From Gracilaria vermiculophylla (lineage: Eukaryota > Rhodophyta > Florideophyceae > Gracilariales > Gracilariaceae): DNA of 18,048 nucleotides. Under the pieces are notes generated by a model. It was given only the letters and a program-made list of their open reading frames with translations, was not told the origin of the DNA and did no database searches. The stretch is taken from assembly GCA_019155205.2 (NCBI GenBank), contig JAHNZQ020000004.1, forward strand, positions 2,887,412 to 2,905,459. The letters are read 5' to 3'. The position numbers and the translations under genes were made by a program. Positions 9,557 to 18,048 of this stretch are shown piece after piece (position 1 is the first letter of the stretch; every line of letters begins with the position of its first letter).

Positions 9557-10800
9557 ACCGATCTCCCCACGTGCCACTGCCGCACTCACGAGAGCCCCTT
9601 GCAGTTGATTGTCAGCGTATTCTTCAATTTCGCCTTCGAATCGTCGCGTTTGCGTTTCTACGCCGTCTAAGTCAAAAACAAGTAGACGTATTCCCGCTCT
9701 GTCTGAAGACAACGTGATCGAACTCAACATTGACGGGAATAAAGACGCAGAGCATTCTAGCTCGCAAAATGATCGCTCTTAAAAGCACTCTCAACCTTAA
9801 ACGATAAATGAAAATGACCCCAGCAGTGGCTTTGAAGGTCCTGAAATACATTCTACCAACGAAAGCGAACGAAATCTCCATCAGCTGGCTTCAGAACATC
9901 AGGATATGTCTGTGGACAGTGCGAATCCTTCGTTCGACTGCACTGAACTCGCGCAGCAAACATCACATCTTTATAGCGATGATTCTTCCCAACAACCACT
10001 TGATATTACGGTAAATGAAAGTGAAGTGCAGTCATTACATGTGGATCTGAATGGGAGGTCTTCAAAGGTGAACATTAACAGTTGTGCAAATGCAGATGAA
10101 GCTCAAACAACTGAACCGGAAGACTTTTGGTCCGCGTTGTTTGCGCACCCATCGGACTACATCACAGAGTGCCATTTGGATAAGGAGGTTATTAAAGAAC
10201 CACACATGCAAAGTAAGGACACAGATGACCCGTAGCGAGGGCACAGGAGTGCAGCGCATCAGAGGGGAGGCTCAGTAAAGTGGAAATACAAGATGGCATT
10301 TGAGGATGCTACGATACAGCTGGACAATGCGGACCATTTACTTCGAAGTCTTTTTGTAAACCAAGGGAATGGCGTCATCGACAACTTACCTTTCGAGGTT
10401 AAAGTACAATTGAAGAAGCTTTCAGTTATTGATGATTAACAGGTTTCTCGACTGAAGTTTTTTGATGTTTTCCTACCGACGTGTTTGCTAGAGAAAATGC
10501 GCTCGTATGTTAACCGAGTACTAATGGCAAGCCAGGAAAGGCCAACGAATGTCATGGAGCTGAAAGGAGTATTAATAACGCACATTCTCGCCGCTTCGTA
10601 CGGAACCACTGTATCGGTGATGACTTCAGTAGAAAAACATGAATTCTAATTTCAATCCGGAATCCCTGGGAAGCGCTACATTGAAATCTAGGCGGCGCTA
10701 AGTGGCACAAAGAAGCGGCGTCTACGTAACAAAAATCGAATTACTCGCAGTAATGTATGGTCTAATAAAACATTGCTTCGTAAGCAGATGATAAAGGAGC

Positions 10801-10879
10801 TGTTGCTAGTTCAAATGGTGAACTGTGTGCCCTGTGTCACAAGAGAGAATAGCGCAAATAGCTCATCTGTTCTTCAACA
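10801..10879 (+). repeat. TRIM 5' LTR (79 bp)
   Basis: Begins TGTTGCTAG and ends TTCAACA. It matches 11031-11109 except at three bases (T/C in the GTGTGC block, A/T in AGAGAAT, C/T in GTTCTT). Confidence 0.92.
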
Positions 10880-10893
10880 GGTTATGGGCCCAG
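10880..10893 (+). promoter_or_regulatory. Primer-binding site, initiator-tRNA-Met half-molecule type
   Basis: The sequence GGTTATGGGCCCAG begins at the base after the 5' LTR. It complements the anticodon stem-loop region of eukaryotic initiator tRNA-Met, the internal priming mode known from Drosophila copia and yeast Ty5. This is established for those families; here it is seen as a sequence match and inferred to work the same way. Confidence 0.85.
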
Positions 10894-10908
10894 CTAAACG
10901 CTAGGACC

Positions 10909-10925
10909 CTGGGTTCGACTCCCAG
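10909..10925 (+). other. tRNA T-arm-like hairpin (Pol III B-box match) inside the TRIM
   Basis: CTGGGTTCGACTCCCAG forms a perfect 5-bp stem with a 7-base loop. It contains GGTTCGACTCC, a full match to the Pol III B-box consensus GGTTCGANTCC. No A-box or full cloverleaf is present, so it is not a tRNA gene. Confidence 0.65.
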
Positions 10926-11030
10926 AAGTGACCTGAGCCTGAGAAATTGTACAGGTGTACAGCAGTAGTGGAGATTAACTACTGTAAGCTCGAGATCTCG
11001 TTCTGTAAGGAAGTACAGGGCGAGGGGGCG

Positions 11031-11109
11031 TGTTGCTAGTTCAAATGGTGAACTGTGCGCCCTGTGTCACAAGAGAGTATAGCGCAAATAGCTCATCTGT
11101 TTTTCAACA
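11031..11109 (+). repeat. TRIM 3' LTR (79 bp)
   Basis: Second copy of the LTR, with the same TGTTG and CAACA ends. It is followed directly by the target duplication GGAGC and the resumed transposase frame. Confidence 0.92.
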
Positions 11110-14028
11110 GGAGCTAGAGCAGGAGGTATCCGCAATCAACCGTGGATATCTTTTTGTGCTCGGGGAAACAATTCTAACCTTGGATGAAGATCACCAGAGA
11201 TTGCGATCACGTGCCATCACTCAGCTTACTCATTTATCGCACCTGAAAAATCCTCAGGAAGCACTCGGTCTAATGAACAATTCGTTGTGTTCAGCATTCA
11301 CATCGATAATTCTGGCTAGTCATTACTCCCGACCGGGAGGAGAGCTCATACATGTCTGGTCGAGACTGGTGCAGCTTCTGCATGGAGCGGCCCCTCCGGG
11401 GCGTTGACACCAATGAAAGACGCAATATTTGCTGCAGACTATGGGTAGAATGGAGAGGCAACCATTGATTTCATAACAGATAGACTCATCGCAACTGGAA
11501 TCGGGACGCAAAGATGAATCTTGATTTTCCGTTTGTATTCGATTAAGAACCTGTGCGAAACAATCATAAAGGTATGAGTGTGCAAGAGAAAGGCTGCATG
11601 GCTGTCTACAGTGCCACGAGACCAGCAAAAGAGAAAAGCGGCACAGTGGTGCAAGCTATTGTTTACAGAGAAAGCTTTTCTGGTAGGATAGCATTTGTGT
11701 ACCACAACATTTCCGCCTGGTTTGGATCTTATTTGTTTACGTCGATTCCGAAAACGAACTACTTAAATCGTTGTTTTAGCAAGCAAGAACCTACATGAGG
11801 TGTACAGAGTCGATACAGAAGCAAACAAAAATGATAAGGGTATTTCAGAAACGAAGCTAGAGGTGAATATTGCTTTACACCGCGTGCACGAGTACAAACG
11901 TCTGCAATCTGAGGATCCAAAATGGTTTCTTATGCATGCATTCCAATTTTCGTCAAGGACAACGCATGGATTTATCACAACATTCGCCAAAGACTACGAA
12001 AGAAATCTCTCTGGCAGCGCGGAGCTGTTCCATGGAAACCGTGTTCTAACGGGCTCTGAGTCATTGCTGAATATTGTGGAACAGGCGAGGGAAGTTCTTC
12101 GCTTAAAATAATATGGAATCATGAGTGCTCTGTGGACTTGGAAGAAATATTCTGCTCTAACGGGTATCAGCGGTGACGCCGTTACCAAAATTATGACTGC
12201 CACTATTTACTCGTCACATTCGCTTGAGAAAGAGCAGCTGTTCTCAATTCTTGCAAACGTAAATCAAAGGAAACCGTTGTCAACCAACAAGCAACCTCTG
12301 ATAGAAAAAATTATGGAGCGTCAACAGTCGGCTTGCGATGGCACGATTGCATTAAAAAGAGAACAACTCTTACATGATGATGACCAACAGAACGTGCTAC
12401 ACCGAAAACAATTGCAGCGAAAATTGTACGAAGCATCTTCGACAGCCTGGTTCATGAAGCCGTTGACAGTGACGACAGGAATGCGATAGTGCTCGCTCAA
12501 CAAAAGCATTGTACTTAAACATACCCCGCAGTTCTTCATGGGGCATGATGTATGGAATGGGGAAGCATTTCAGACAGGTGAGGAATTGAGAACCACCCAC
12601 AAAACAAAGATTACAATTAACTACTATCGGCAAACGGATGTAATCGGATCTAGACAAATTGCGTTGCTAGACGGAAGTCCGGACGGTATTATTGGCTACC
12701 TGTATGTAAATTAACTACGTGTTGGAGCGATTGAAATCAAAACAATGACTTATTTAAGAATTCTGAAATAGGCAGAGCAAGTTAAAGAAAAAACAGCGCA
12801 ATCATACATATCTCTTATACAGGAAATTCAGAGTTCCCTACGCAACTGTTTTAAGAAATCGTCCCCACAACATCCTATCGTTTGAAATGTCTACACCATT
12901 CAGTCGTGCTTGGTCAAAGAAACGTGTTCTTTGTGGTAGGTAGAGGTAGCAATATGGGGGTCGGTCAAATTATTTATCCCGCTGTCTTGGAATTCAGTAT
13001 TACACTGGTTGCGAACTACACCTACTGTATCAGTTTAAGTCGTCGAATCGCATTCGAATGGGTTTAAATATATGCAGAAAATATACCACGGACGTACATT
13101 CAGCTGTTAATGAAATTCTACGCCTCACACGTGTTCTCATTTTCTTCGTACTACAATCTCAGCAAAGCCTACGAGAACTTAGTGGCAGAGAAAGGACCAC
13201 TACTACCGTCAAAAAACATTCGTCCAACGTCTCTAGTTTCTTGGAACCATTTAAAGGAAGATGTCGACGAGTTTATCCGGAGCATGAAAACATTGTTTTA
13301 TACTAATTCTTCAGAGAATCCAATTGTAAGTGTGATTGGTCGGCTACTTTGTGCTCAAGTAGTCTACTTGGCAATTGGGTACCACTTAATTACCTCTCGG
13401 GTTATAGGAGTTCTGCGCAGAAAGGAAGATCTACAAAGCGACTTCCGACTCTGCTATAGAACACAGCGTCATTCCGTGTCACAATGTATGACGTTTTTGG
13501 GTTTTGCTAAACAACTCGCAAAAGAGTTTGCAATATTGTACCAAGCATTCATTGGAAAGCATTCATCTTTACAACTGGCTTCCACTAGCGTGTCTGAGGC
13601 AAGGATTATGTCAAACATTTGTGTAAGAAACGTTGTTGAAAAGTGCGATCGTCCTAATGACTCAAGAAGACGATTAACATGTTTTGAAATGCACCAAGCT
13701 GCGAAAGGAAACCCTTCCTAATGTTAATTGTGTTTAAATAATCATTCAATTAAGGTACGAGAAGCTACATTTAAGAAGAAAGGTGGAACGACGGTGAAGA
13801 ATTGGTATAAAATTTCTAGGCAGCCATTTTGCTGAAAGTGTTGGACGGTCTTTAACACTACACAAACTTTAAAAAAAGCTACTATTCCAGACTTTGAGCT
13901 AAACTTGTTAAATAAATACGCGGAGAAAACCGCAAAGAAGTAGTAAAGAAGAACGAAGATTTACTGTTGTCCATGGAGAGTAGTCAATGTACACTTTGCG
14001 AACGCACAAAAAATGAACGTTACGCTGC

Positions 14029-14210
14029 CCCGCAGTGAACATCACCCGCCGCAGCGTGAGCTAGAGTAAGCTTCACTCTGCTTTAGGGTGAGCTTCACGC
14101 TGCGGGTAGAGTGATTTCACGCTGTGAAGCGTGATTTGAGCTTTTTCTCCGAGTTTCACTCTTCCCTAACGTTAGCAAATCTGTTAACGCTGAAAGCACG
14201 AAGATATGTA
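14029..14210 (-). repeat. Right inverted terminal repeat of the large transposon
   Basis: Inverted partner of 9384-9556. It carries at least seven GTGA/TCAC units, most within CAGCGTGA or TTCACGCTG, and is slightly longer than the left copy because of a short insertion in the inner third. The repeat lies 85 bases after the end of the transposase frame. Confidence 0.75.
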
Positions 14211-14510
14211 GATACCGAAACACTTTTTGTAATCACAAAAATAACCTGACATGTGAATTCGATTTTAAAATTTTATTATTGTACCTTTTTTTGAAATATC
14301 TAAGAATAACCTGAACGCAACGTTTGATATAAAAAGGTTTTCGAAATCTAGGAAATAACTGGACATCAAAAACAAAAAGCTGTTAGTATTTCGAGCAAGA
14401 AAATCTATCTTTAGGCATGGGTGTACAGGTCATCAGAGAGTCATCCTAGCTGGAGGAACTGGGTGTGGATTTCGCCTTCCTCGTCAGGTAGAGGGGACGT
14501 AGTCCACAAA
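14211..14510. repeat. Non-coding stretch with three degenerate repeats
   Basis: Three related units of about 30 bases are centred on ATAACCTGAC (14241), ATAACCTGAAC (14306) and ATAACTGGACAT (14355). The second and third are each preceded by GAAAT-TCTA-GA, and all three by a T-run. Spacing is uneven (65 and about 49). The rest (14370-14510) holds nothing I recognise. Confidence 0.5.
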
Positions 14511-15186
14511 ATGGCGAAATATTTGTCAAAATCTGGATCAAAATTCGAGTTTTTATCAAAAGTTGCAAGAAAGAACAACATCAGTGGTTTCATAAAATGA
14601 TGCCGATAAGGAACATGAGATAAACAAGTTGAAAGTTTGGAGACACAAACTTCTCGATAGTCTTTTCATATTACAGCAGTGAGGAAGAATCATGCCGAAC
14701 TGCAACCGGTGTATTGGTGCAAATATGATTCACGCTTCAATGCAACATGAATGTTCGTAGGATTCTGAAGCACAAGAAAAAAGCTCTGAGGACGCCAATA
14801 ACATTTTGAAGCAGCCGCCAGCGTATTCTTCGAACACGGTTCCTGCCGAAGTTTTTCACAAACATATTCTGAATCTTCCCAAGTCGTCATGGGAGATCTT
14901 TTTGCTATACAGAGGCGAGTGCAAGGAAAGAAAAATTGTACCTATTCGTCTTCTTGGGAAAGTGGAAAATGGACGAATAATGATCAAGATACATACGAAT
15001 AAGTTCTGGAATCGTAGTGGGCAAACGTCTACATTCTATCGTCTCAAGTACGCTATAGATTTTATTGCGTGGCATAACAAGAAAATAAGAATCCGAAACG
15101 CTAGAGAAAATCATGATGCATGTATTTCTGCTGTGCGCAGCGCAAATAGAGCAATGAAAGTTGTGCGTGGTTTTGATGTTCGTTGA
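14511..15186 (+). pseudogene. Unidentified broken ORF with N-terminal-region Cys/His cluster
   Basis: Function unknown. An ATG at 14511 opens 29 codons (MAKYLSKSGSKFEFLSKVAR), ending at TGA 14598. A shifted frame then reads DKEHEINKLKVWRHKLLDSL to a TGA near 14681. A second ATG at 14692 starts MPNCNRC, then IHASMQHEC, a C-x2-C-x7-H-x5-H-x-C spacing that could bind zinc; TAG 14758-14760 interrupts it. The frame is then open to TGA 15184-15186, basic and without membrane segments, with SSWEIFLLYRGECKERKIVP and FYRLKYAIDFIAWHNKK. It converges with the RPC1 relic on the other strand. Possibly a mobile-element protein, but I have no direct evidence for that. Confidence 0.35.
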
Positions 15187-15239
15187 TCACTCAGTGCTAC
15201 CCTGAAAAAATCGAAGAAGTCTAATCAAGAAACCCATAA

Positions 15240-16804
15240 GTTAAATATAGAGTTGTGGATCTCAAGAGCTGTGTTCCTTGGCCATCCATGCGTCAGCTGT
15301 CTTACGCCGCAAACCATGCAACTGCTGCATGAGCATCGCTTCAGAGTTTCACAAGCTATGCGACCCGGCTGCAACTCAAGTTCTCCACCATCGTAGGCAC
15401 ACTTTATCTCCTTACACCTTCTATTGCTCTCTTCGATATAGTTTGCTTTACTTTCTTTTAAAGAAGTGGACGCATCATAACGTCTACTCCAATTGAAAGT
15501 GCTGCATCAGCTAGCCACCTGGCCCCAAAACGGGCGATGAGATTCTTTGCAACAGCTGCCGATTCATTGCCACATTCCCTTGCGAAAACGTAAAACACAG
15601 ATTTCTTTGAACCATAGCCGAGTGACTTCTTTCCCAACTGCCCGCACATAAGCTTTCTTACCGTGAAATAAACGTATGTGTCGTGTGGGCACATACCGGG
15701 AAATTCCCCCGGAGAAATGATATCCTTCTTACAGACTTTCTCTTCAACATTGGTGGTAGCGCAAGTCATGCTGTGTTGCAAAACCCACGTCTCGCGGATT
15801 CGGTCGTTTGGATTGTAAGCAGCATGTACATAGGCACCAGCAGATCGTACAGCGCTCTCAATCAAAGCAGAATACAACTGCTTTTCGGTCCACAACTGCA
15901 CTGATTTCAGGATGGCTGGAGTCGAAACTGGGATTGTAAACTCTGCATTGGAAACCATTGCAGCAACCCCGGAAAACTCGGCAATATCCATAAAATTGTT
16001 CTTAATTGTGAAAAACTACAAAGCGGCAATGAAATCCTATGTCGCCGCTACTAGTGGCTCTTCGATTTTCGGTGTAAATATATTTCGTATTAATCTCATG
16101 AGCTTCAAGGCCTTCGTCCGAGTTTCCTGAGTTGGAGAAACATGAAGAATGATTTCGTCTCCGTCAAAGTCAGCATTATAAAGTGCGCATACGCATTCTT
16201 TTAAGTGAGAAATTCGATGGGGTGATATCTTCACTTGATGCGCCATATTAGATATATGATGAAGACTGGATTGCCGGTTGAAAAGAACTATGTCACCAGC
16301 TAGCAAATGACTTTGGACAATGGTCCCCGGTATCTTATACCGTTGTCGAACATCTTCCTACAGCATGAGGAGGGATTAAAATTTGCATATCATTTGCAAG
16401 AGCTTTAGGCTGGCTTTGAAGTCATCGGCGTGGAAGATCGGCAACACAAGCCTTATGTACCCAAAGTGACCAACGCATTGTTCTTGCTTTTGGTTGCACG
16501 TTTCTCACATCGCGTTCTTTTCAATGGCATCGAGGCGCGGATCACGCGCGTTGTCGCAAATTTGCGAGCTGTCGCGCAGGTCATATATTTAGCGATTTTT
16601 GACGACGATGTGAGTATTCGACGCAGTCTCCTCGGCGAAAGCGACGCCGAACTTAATGGAATTGATTCGATCTGCGGCCCCCGACTGCTAAACCGTCTCC
16701 CTCTTCTTCTTCGTGTCGCGCGAGGGCCAAATGACGAAAGAAGTGTCTGGTTTTGCGGCACTGGCGTCAGCTTCCTCCGTTTGAATTGGTGTTTCTTTGC
16801 ACAT
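15240..16804 (-). pseudogene. RNA polymerase III largest subunit (RPC1) pseudogene with internal deletion
   Basis: RPC1 forms much of the Pol III active centre. Starting at an ATG (16804-16802), one frame gives the N-terminal clamp: INSIKFGVAFAEE, then ETCNQKQEQCVGHFGYI (the zinc-binding C-x2-C...C-x-G-H motif, with the first Cys changed to TGA at 16507-16505) and FKASLKLLQMICK. Within about 30 bases the sequence jumps to GTIVQSHLLAGDIVLFNRQ, so a few hundred residues including dock and bridge-proximal parts are missing. The catalytic NADFDGDE is intact (16177-16154). TAG stops follow at 16039-16037 and 16018-16016, then an open stretch to 15458 with ILKSVQLWTEKQLYSALI and GYGSKKSVFYVFAREC. 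After two frameshifts homology continues as ELELQPGRIACETL and LMQQLHGLRRKTADAW to about 15250. The GSGSK-FY-LLRD and QPG-ETLE-like motifs point to Pol III, not Pol I or II. The rest of the C-terminal half is missing here. Confidence 0.87.
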
Positions 16805-17926
16805 CGTGCTTCAAATAAACTCCTTACGTGGGTGTTGTGAGCTAAGAAAGTTGTGATTAGTGAATGGGTGCGTGGATTGGAGCTTAAGCTTTTATTTTTC
16901 TTCAACTGCTAAAGACCATTGCACGTTTGGAAAACTTTTACAGGTGACAAGATAATTCTTAATTGTTTTCGATTCTTTGTCGATAAATAAACAAATGTTC
17001 TTGATTTCGGACGGCGGTGAAATGTCTTTCCATACAAAGAACGAGAAAATGTTCAAATGATATGTCAAAAGTTTTGGCAAAAGCATGCGATCGAGCTGAT
17101 TCTTGGACACATTTGTGTCGACGCTCGCAGCACAACGCCGTCCATTATATCGCAGTTGAGAGAACATGTCGTAAACATGGCAGTGGCCACGAACCGCTGC
17201 ATTCATGGCATCGGTAGATTTTGGGTTTCAGTACCTGCTTAAGAAAGCAAAGTGCACTTTCTCTGAATCACAAGATACATCGGTGGACCGGAAACACGTA
17301 CCTCTTTCACAAGATCTCGGCACGGATCACGAAAGAGAATTGTGAGGTGATCATTTGAGTTTTTTGGCCAGCACAAGACGTAGTAAGCGCTAAAGAATAA
17401 ACGCCAGGAACATTTTCATGGGGTCGTCTGTGAGATTTGCGGCTGATTGCTTCAGTTTGTCGCCAGACATTTTTCGCCTCGATGACCAGATAGCACACGA
17501 CATTCACATTCTATTCGAGCACGCTACTGCTCAACTGAGATAGGTTTTAATTTATTTACGAAACTCAAAAATATTTGTGTTTTAAGTCGTGGGTTATAGA
17601 TGGAATACCCTGTGTCAACAATTGTCATTGTTTCTCGTAAGTCAGAGCGTGACGGTAAGGGTTTTTGAAGGCGATCAGGCCACTGCCTTAAAATTAATTA
17701 AAATTGTACCCCATTGGATTTCCGCTCCATTTTGAGGGGTTTTCTTGGCGGGTAATGAACGATAGGGAGACTGAGAGGGGACCATGTGGATAAAGGCTTT
17801 TTTTCGAGGTGGGCGCGATGGAACCACAGGAAGCTAGAACGACACACCGATGAGAACAGAAATACGATCATCAGGATCCAATTGAAGCACAACTGGGGAT
17901 ATGGAATACCAGTTGGAAAAGACATA
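16805..17926. other. No recognised gene; minor open stretches on both strands
   Basis: On the minus strand, 17507-17307 (66 codons) and 17206-16892 (104 codons) are open in different frames and could be fragments of one decayed gene upstream of the RPC1 relic. On the plus strand, 17017-17242 is open in two frames. I see no motif that identifies any of them. A minus-strand stretch (17925-17698, 75 codons) is hydrophobic with basic residues and may be chance. Confidence 0.25.
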
Positions 17927-18048
17927 CAGTCTGTTTCAAAATCATAACACGTCGGTGTCCAAGTACAAAAATTGTGAATTTGGTACTGTACGACTACAAG
18001 ATCAAGATTAAAAATAAATTCAAGTCCAAAAACCGTTTCAAAATCATA
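17927..18048 (+). repeat. Possible terminal region of a Tc1/mariner-type element
   Basis: After the dinucleotide TA (17925-17926) the sequence begins CAGTCTGTTTCAAAATCATA. TA followed by CAGT is the usual start of Tc1/mariner inverted repeats. The motif GTTTCAAAATCATA recurs at the end of the window (18035-18048), about 100 bases on and in the same orientation. The other end is outside the window, so this is a suggestion only. Confidence 0.35.

Larger units (their letters stand above)
10801..11109 (+). mobile_element. Complete TRIM (miniature LTR retrotransposon), 309 bp
   Basis: Two 79-bp direct repeats flank a 151-bp core without coding capacity. Each repeat starts TGTTG and ends CAACA, the termini typical of Ty1/copia LTRs. 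The primer-binding site follows the 5' LTR directly and a purine-rich tract (GGGCGAGGGGGCG) precedes the 3' LTR. The target-site duplication is GGAGC, at 10796-10800 and 11110-11114. Taking out the element and one duplication (314 bp) rejoins the transposase frame exactly, ending KQMIKEL and resuming EQEVSAINRG. The LTRs differ at three positions, so the insertion is not very recent. It must have been mobilised by an autonomous copia-type element elsewhere. Confidence 0.93.
9609..13943 (+). pseudogene. DDE transposase fused to PD-(D/E)XK (YqaJ-like) nuclease, with Cys-rich tail (decayed, TRIM-interrupted)
   Basis: One long reading frame can be followed through stops, frameshifts and a TRIM insertion. 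Parts in order: acidic, Ser-rich N-terminus (9609-10234, with TAA at 9780 and 9798, TAG at 10233); helical domain with FFDVFLPTCLLEKMRSYVNR and MELKGVLITHILAASYGTT (about 10260-10795); after the TRIM, a core with ETILTLDEDHQRLRSRAI, GELIHVWSRLVQLL, DAIFAADYG (11419-11445) and HKGMSVQEKGCMAVYS; WFLMHAFQFSSRT (about 11920); a helical linker with LSTNKQPLIEKIM; a nuclease domain with GSPDG (12673-12687; Asp at 12682) and EIK (12733-12741), continuing as KCLHHSVVLGQRNVFFVVG after a frameshift; a helical region (13110-13718); and two Cys-x2-Cys pairs (13722/13731 and 13830/13839, each with a stop inside). The DDE and nuclease calls come from motif patterns; the exact catalytic triad is inferred. 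Not functional. Confidence 0.7.
9384..14210 (+). mobile_element. DNA transposon with long inverted terminal repeats and transposase-nuclease gene
   Basis: The element is about 4.8 kb, or about 4.5 kb without the TRIM inserted in it. It is defined by inverted repeats at 9384-9556 and 14029-14210, between which lies one broken plus-strand gene (9609-13943). The repeats align nearly base for base over long stretches, for example the shared CAGCGTGAAATCACT block. Their outer limits are approximate because I could not find a convincing target-site duplication. The superfamily is uncertain: the transposase N-terminus and cysteine tail recall piggyBac, but the expected TTAA at the ends is not visible. 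The fused nuclease domain is unusual for piggyBac. Confidence 0.75.

Noticed and set aside
10880..10935. A complete tRNA gene inside the TRIM
   Set aside because: Only the T-arm is well formed; there is no D-arm or A-box and the acceptor ends do not pair.
13058..13306. Separate 82-codon plus-strand gene
   Set aside because: The overlapping frame 13110-13721 continues the transposase-nuclease reading frame on both sides.
9384..14210. Classification of the large transposon as canonical piggyBac
   Set aside because: The N-terminal block and Cys-pair tail are suggestive, but I find no TTAA duplication and the nuclease fusion is atypical, so I left the superfamily open.
15240..16804. Reassignment of TAG to an amino acid, since TAG interrupts RPC1 at conserved Gln and Tyr positions
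   Set aside because: TAA and TGA also interrupt the same genes, frameshifts occur, and RPC1 has a large deletion. Ordinary pseudogene decay explains all of it.
15240..16804. RNA polymerase relic as a gene of a large DNA virus integrated in the genome
   Set aside because: Its motifs match cellular Pol III better than Pol I or II, and no viral marker gene was seen nearby. A phylogeny would settle it.
16430..16905. Open frames of 136 codons (+, 16430-16840) and 150 codons (-, 16905-16453)
   Set aside because: The RPC1 N-terminus with its zinc motif is read in a different minus-strand frame; these two are shadows in G+C-rich coding remains.
17614..17925. Hydrophobic minus-strand frame as a membrane protein
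   Set aside because: It is short, lacks a recognisable family motif, and sits in A+T-rich repeat DNA where such frames are common.

Overview
The window is repeat-rich eukaryotic DNA and I see no intact host gene in it. The evidence is a decayed chromodomain Ty3/gypsy retrotransposon, a miniature LTR element primed by initiator-tRNA-Met, DNA-transposon remnants (Tc1-like, tyrosine recombinase, DDE transposase) and a relic of the largest subunit of RNA polymerase III (RPC1). The host cannot be named from sequence alone. A compact, intron-poor protist or alga (a red alga is one possibility), an oomycete or a fungus would all fit. Up to about 7.9 kb the DNA is visibly richer in G+C, and after that it is A+T-richer.

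Layout. 1-5061 (+): Ty3/gypsy element from the gag C-terminus through protease, RT, RNase H and integrase to a terminal chromodomain, with many stops and frameshifts; the 5' LTR lies outside the window. 5305 to at least 7390 (-): a decayed antisense coding region of unknown function. It is bracketed by two identical polypurine tracts (5071-5084 and 7890-7903), so it may be cargo of the same retroelement. 7904-8230: probable remains of the 3' LTR. 8309-8722 (+): N-terminal piece of a Tc1-like transposase, abutting 8722-9223 (-), the N-terminal half of a Crypton-like tyrosine recombinase.

9384-14210: a DNA transposon of about 4.8 kb with roughly 175-bp inverted terminal repeats built from GCGTGA-type subrepeats. 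It carries one broken reading frame (9609-13943). Within that frame I see an acidic N-terminus, a DDE-type transposase core, a PD-(D/E)XK nuclease domain of the lambda-exonuclease/YqaJ type, and a four-cysteine tail. A complete 309-bp TRIM retroelement (10801-11109, 79-bp LTRs, 5-bp target duplication GGAGC) sits inside the transposase and can be subtracted cleanly.

14236-14366: three degenerate repeats. 14511-15186 (+): unknown broken ORF with a Cys/His cluster. 15240-16804 (-): RPC1 pseudogene with a large internal deletion. 16805-17926: nothing recognised. 17927-end: possible terminal repeat of another Tc1/mariner element.

The genes do not form a pathway; the window records layered insertions. 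The strongest candidate for something undescribed is the transposase-nuclease fusion element. The TRIM, the antisense ORF between duplicated polypurine tracts and the RPC1 relic come next.
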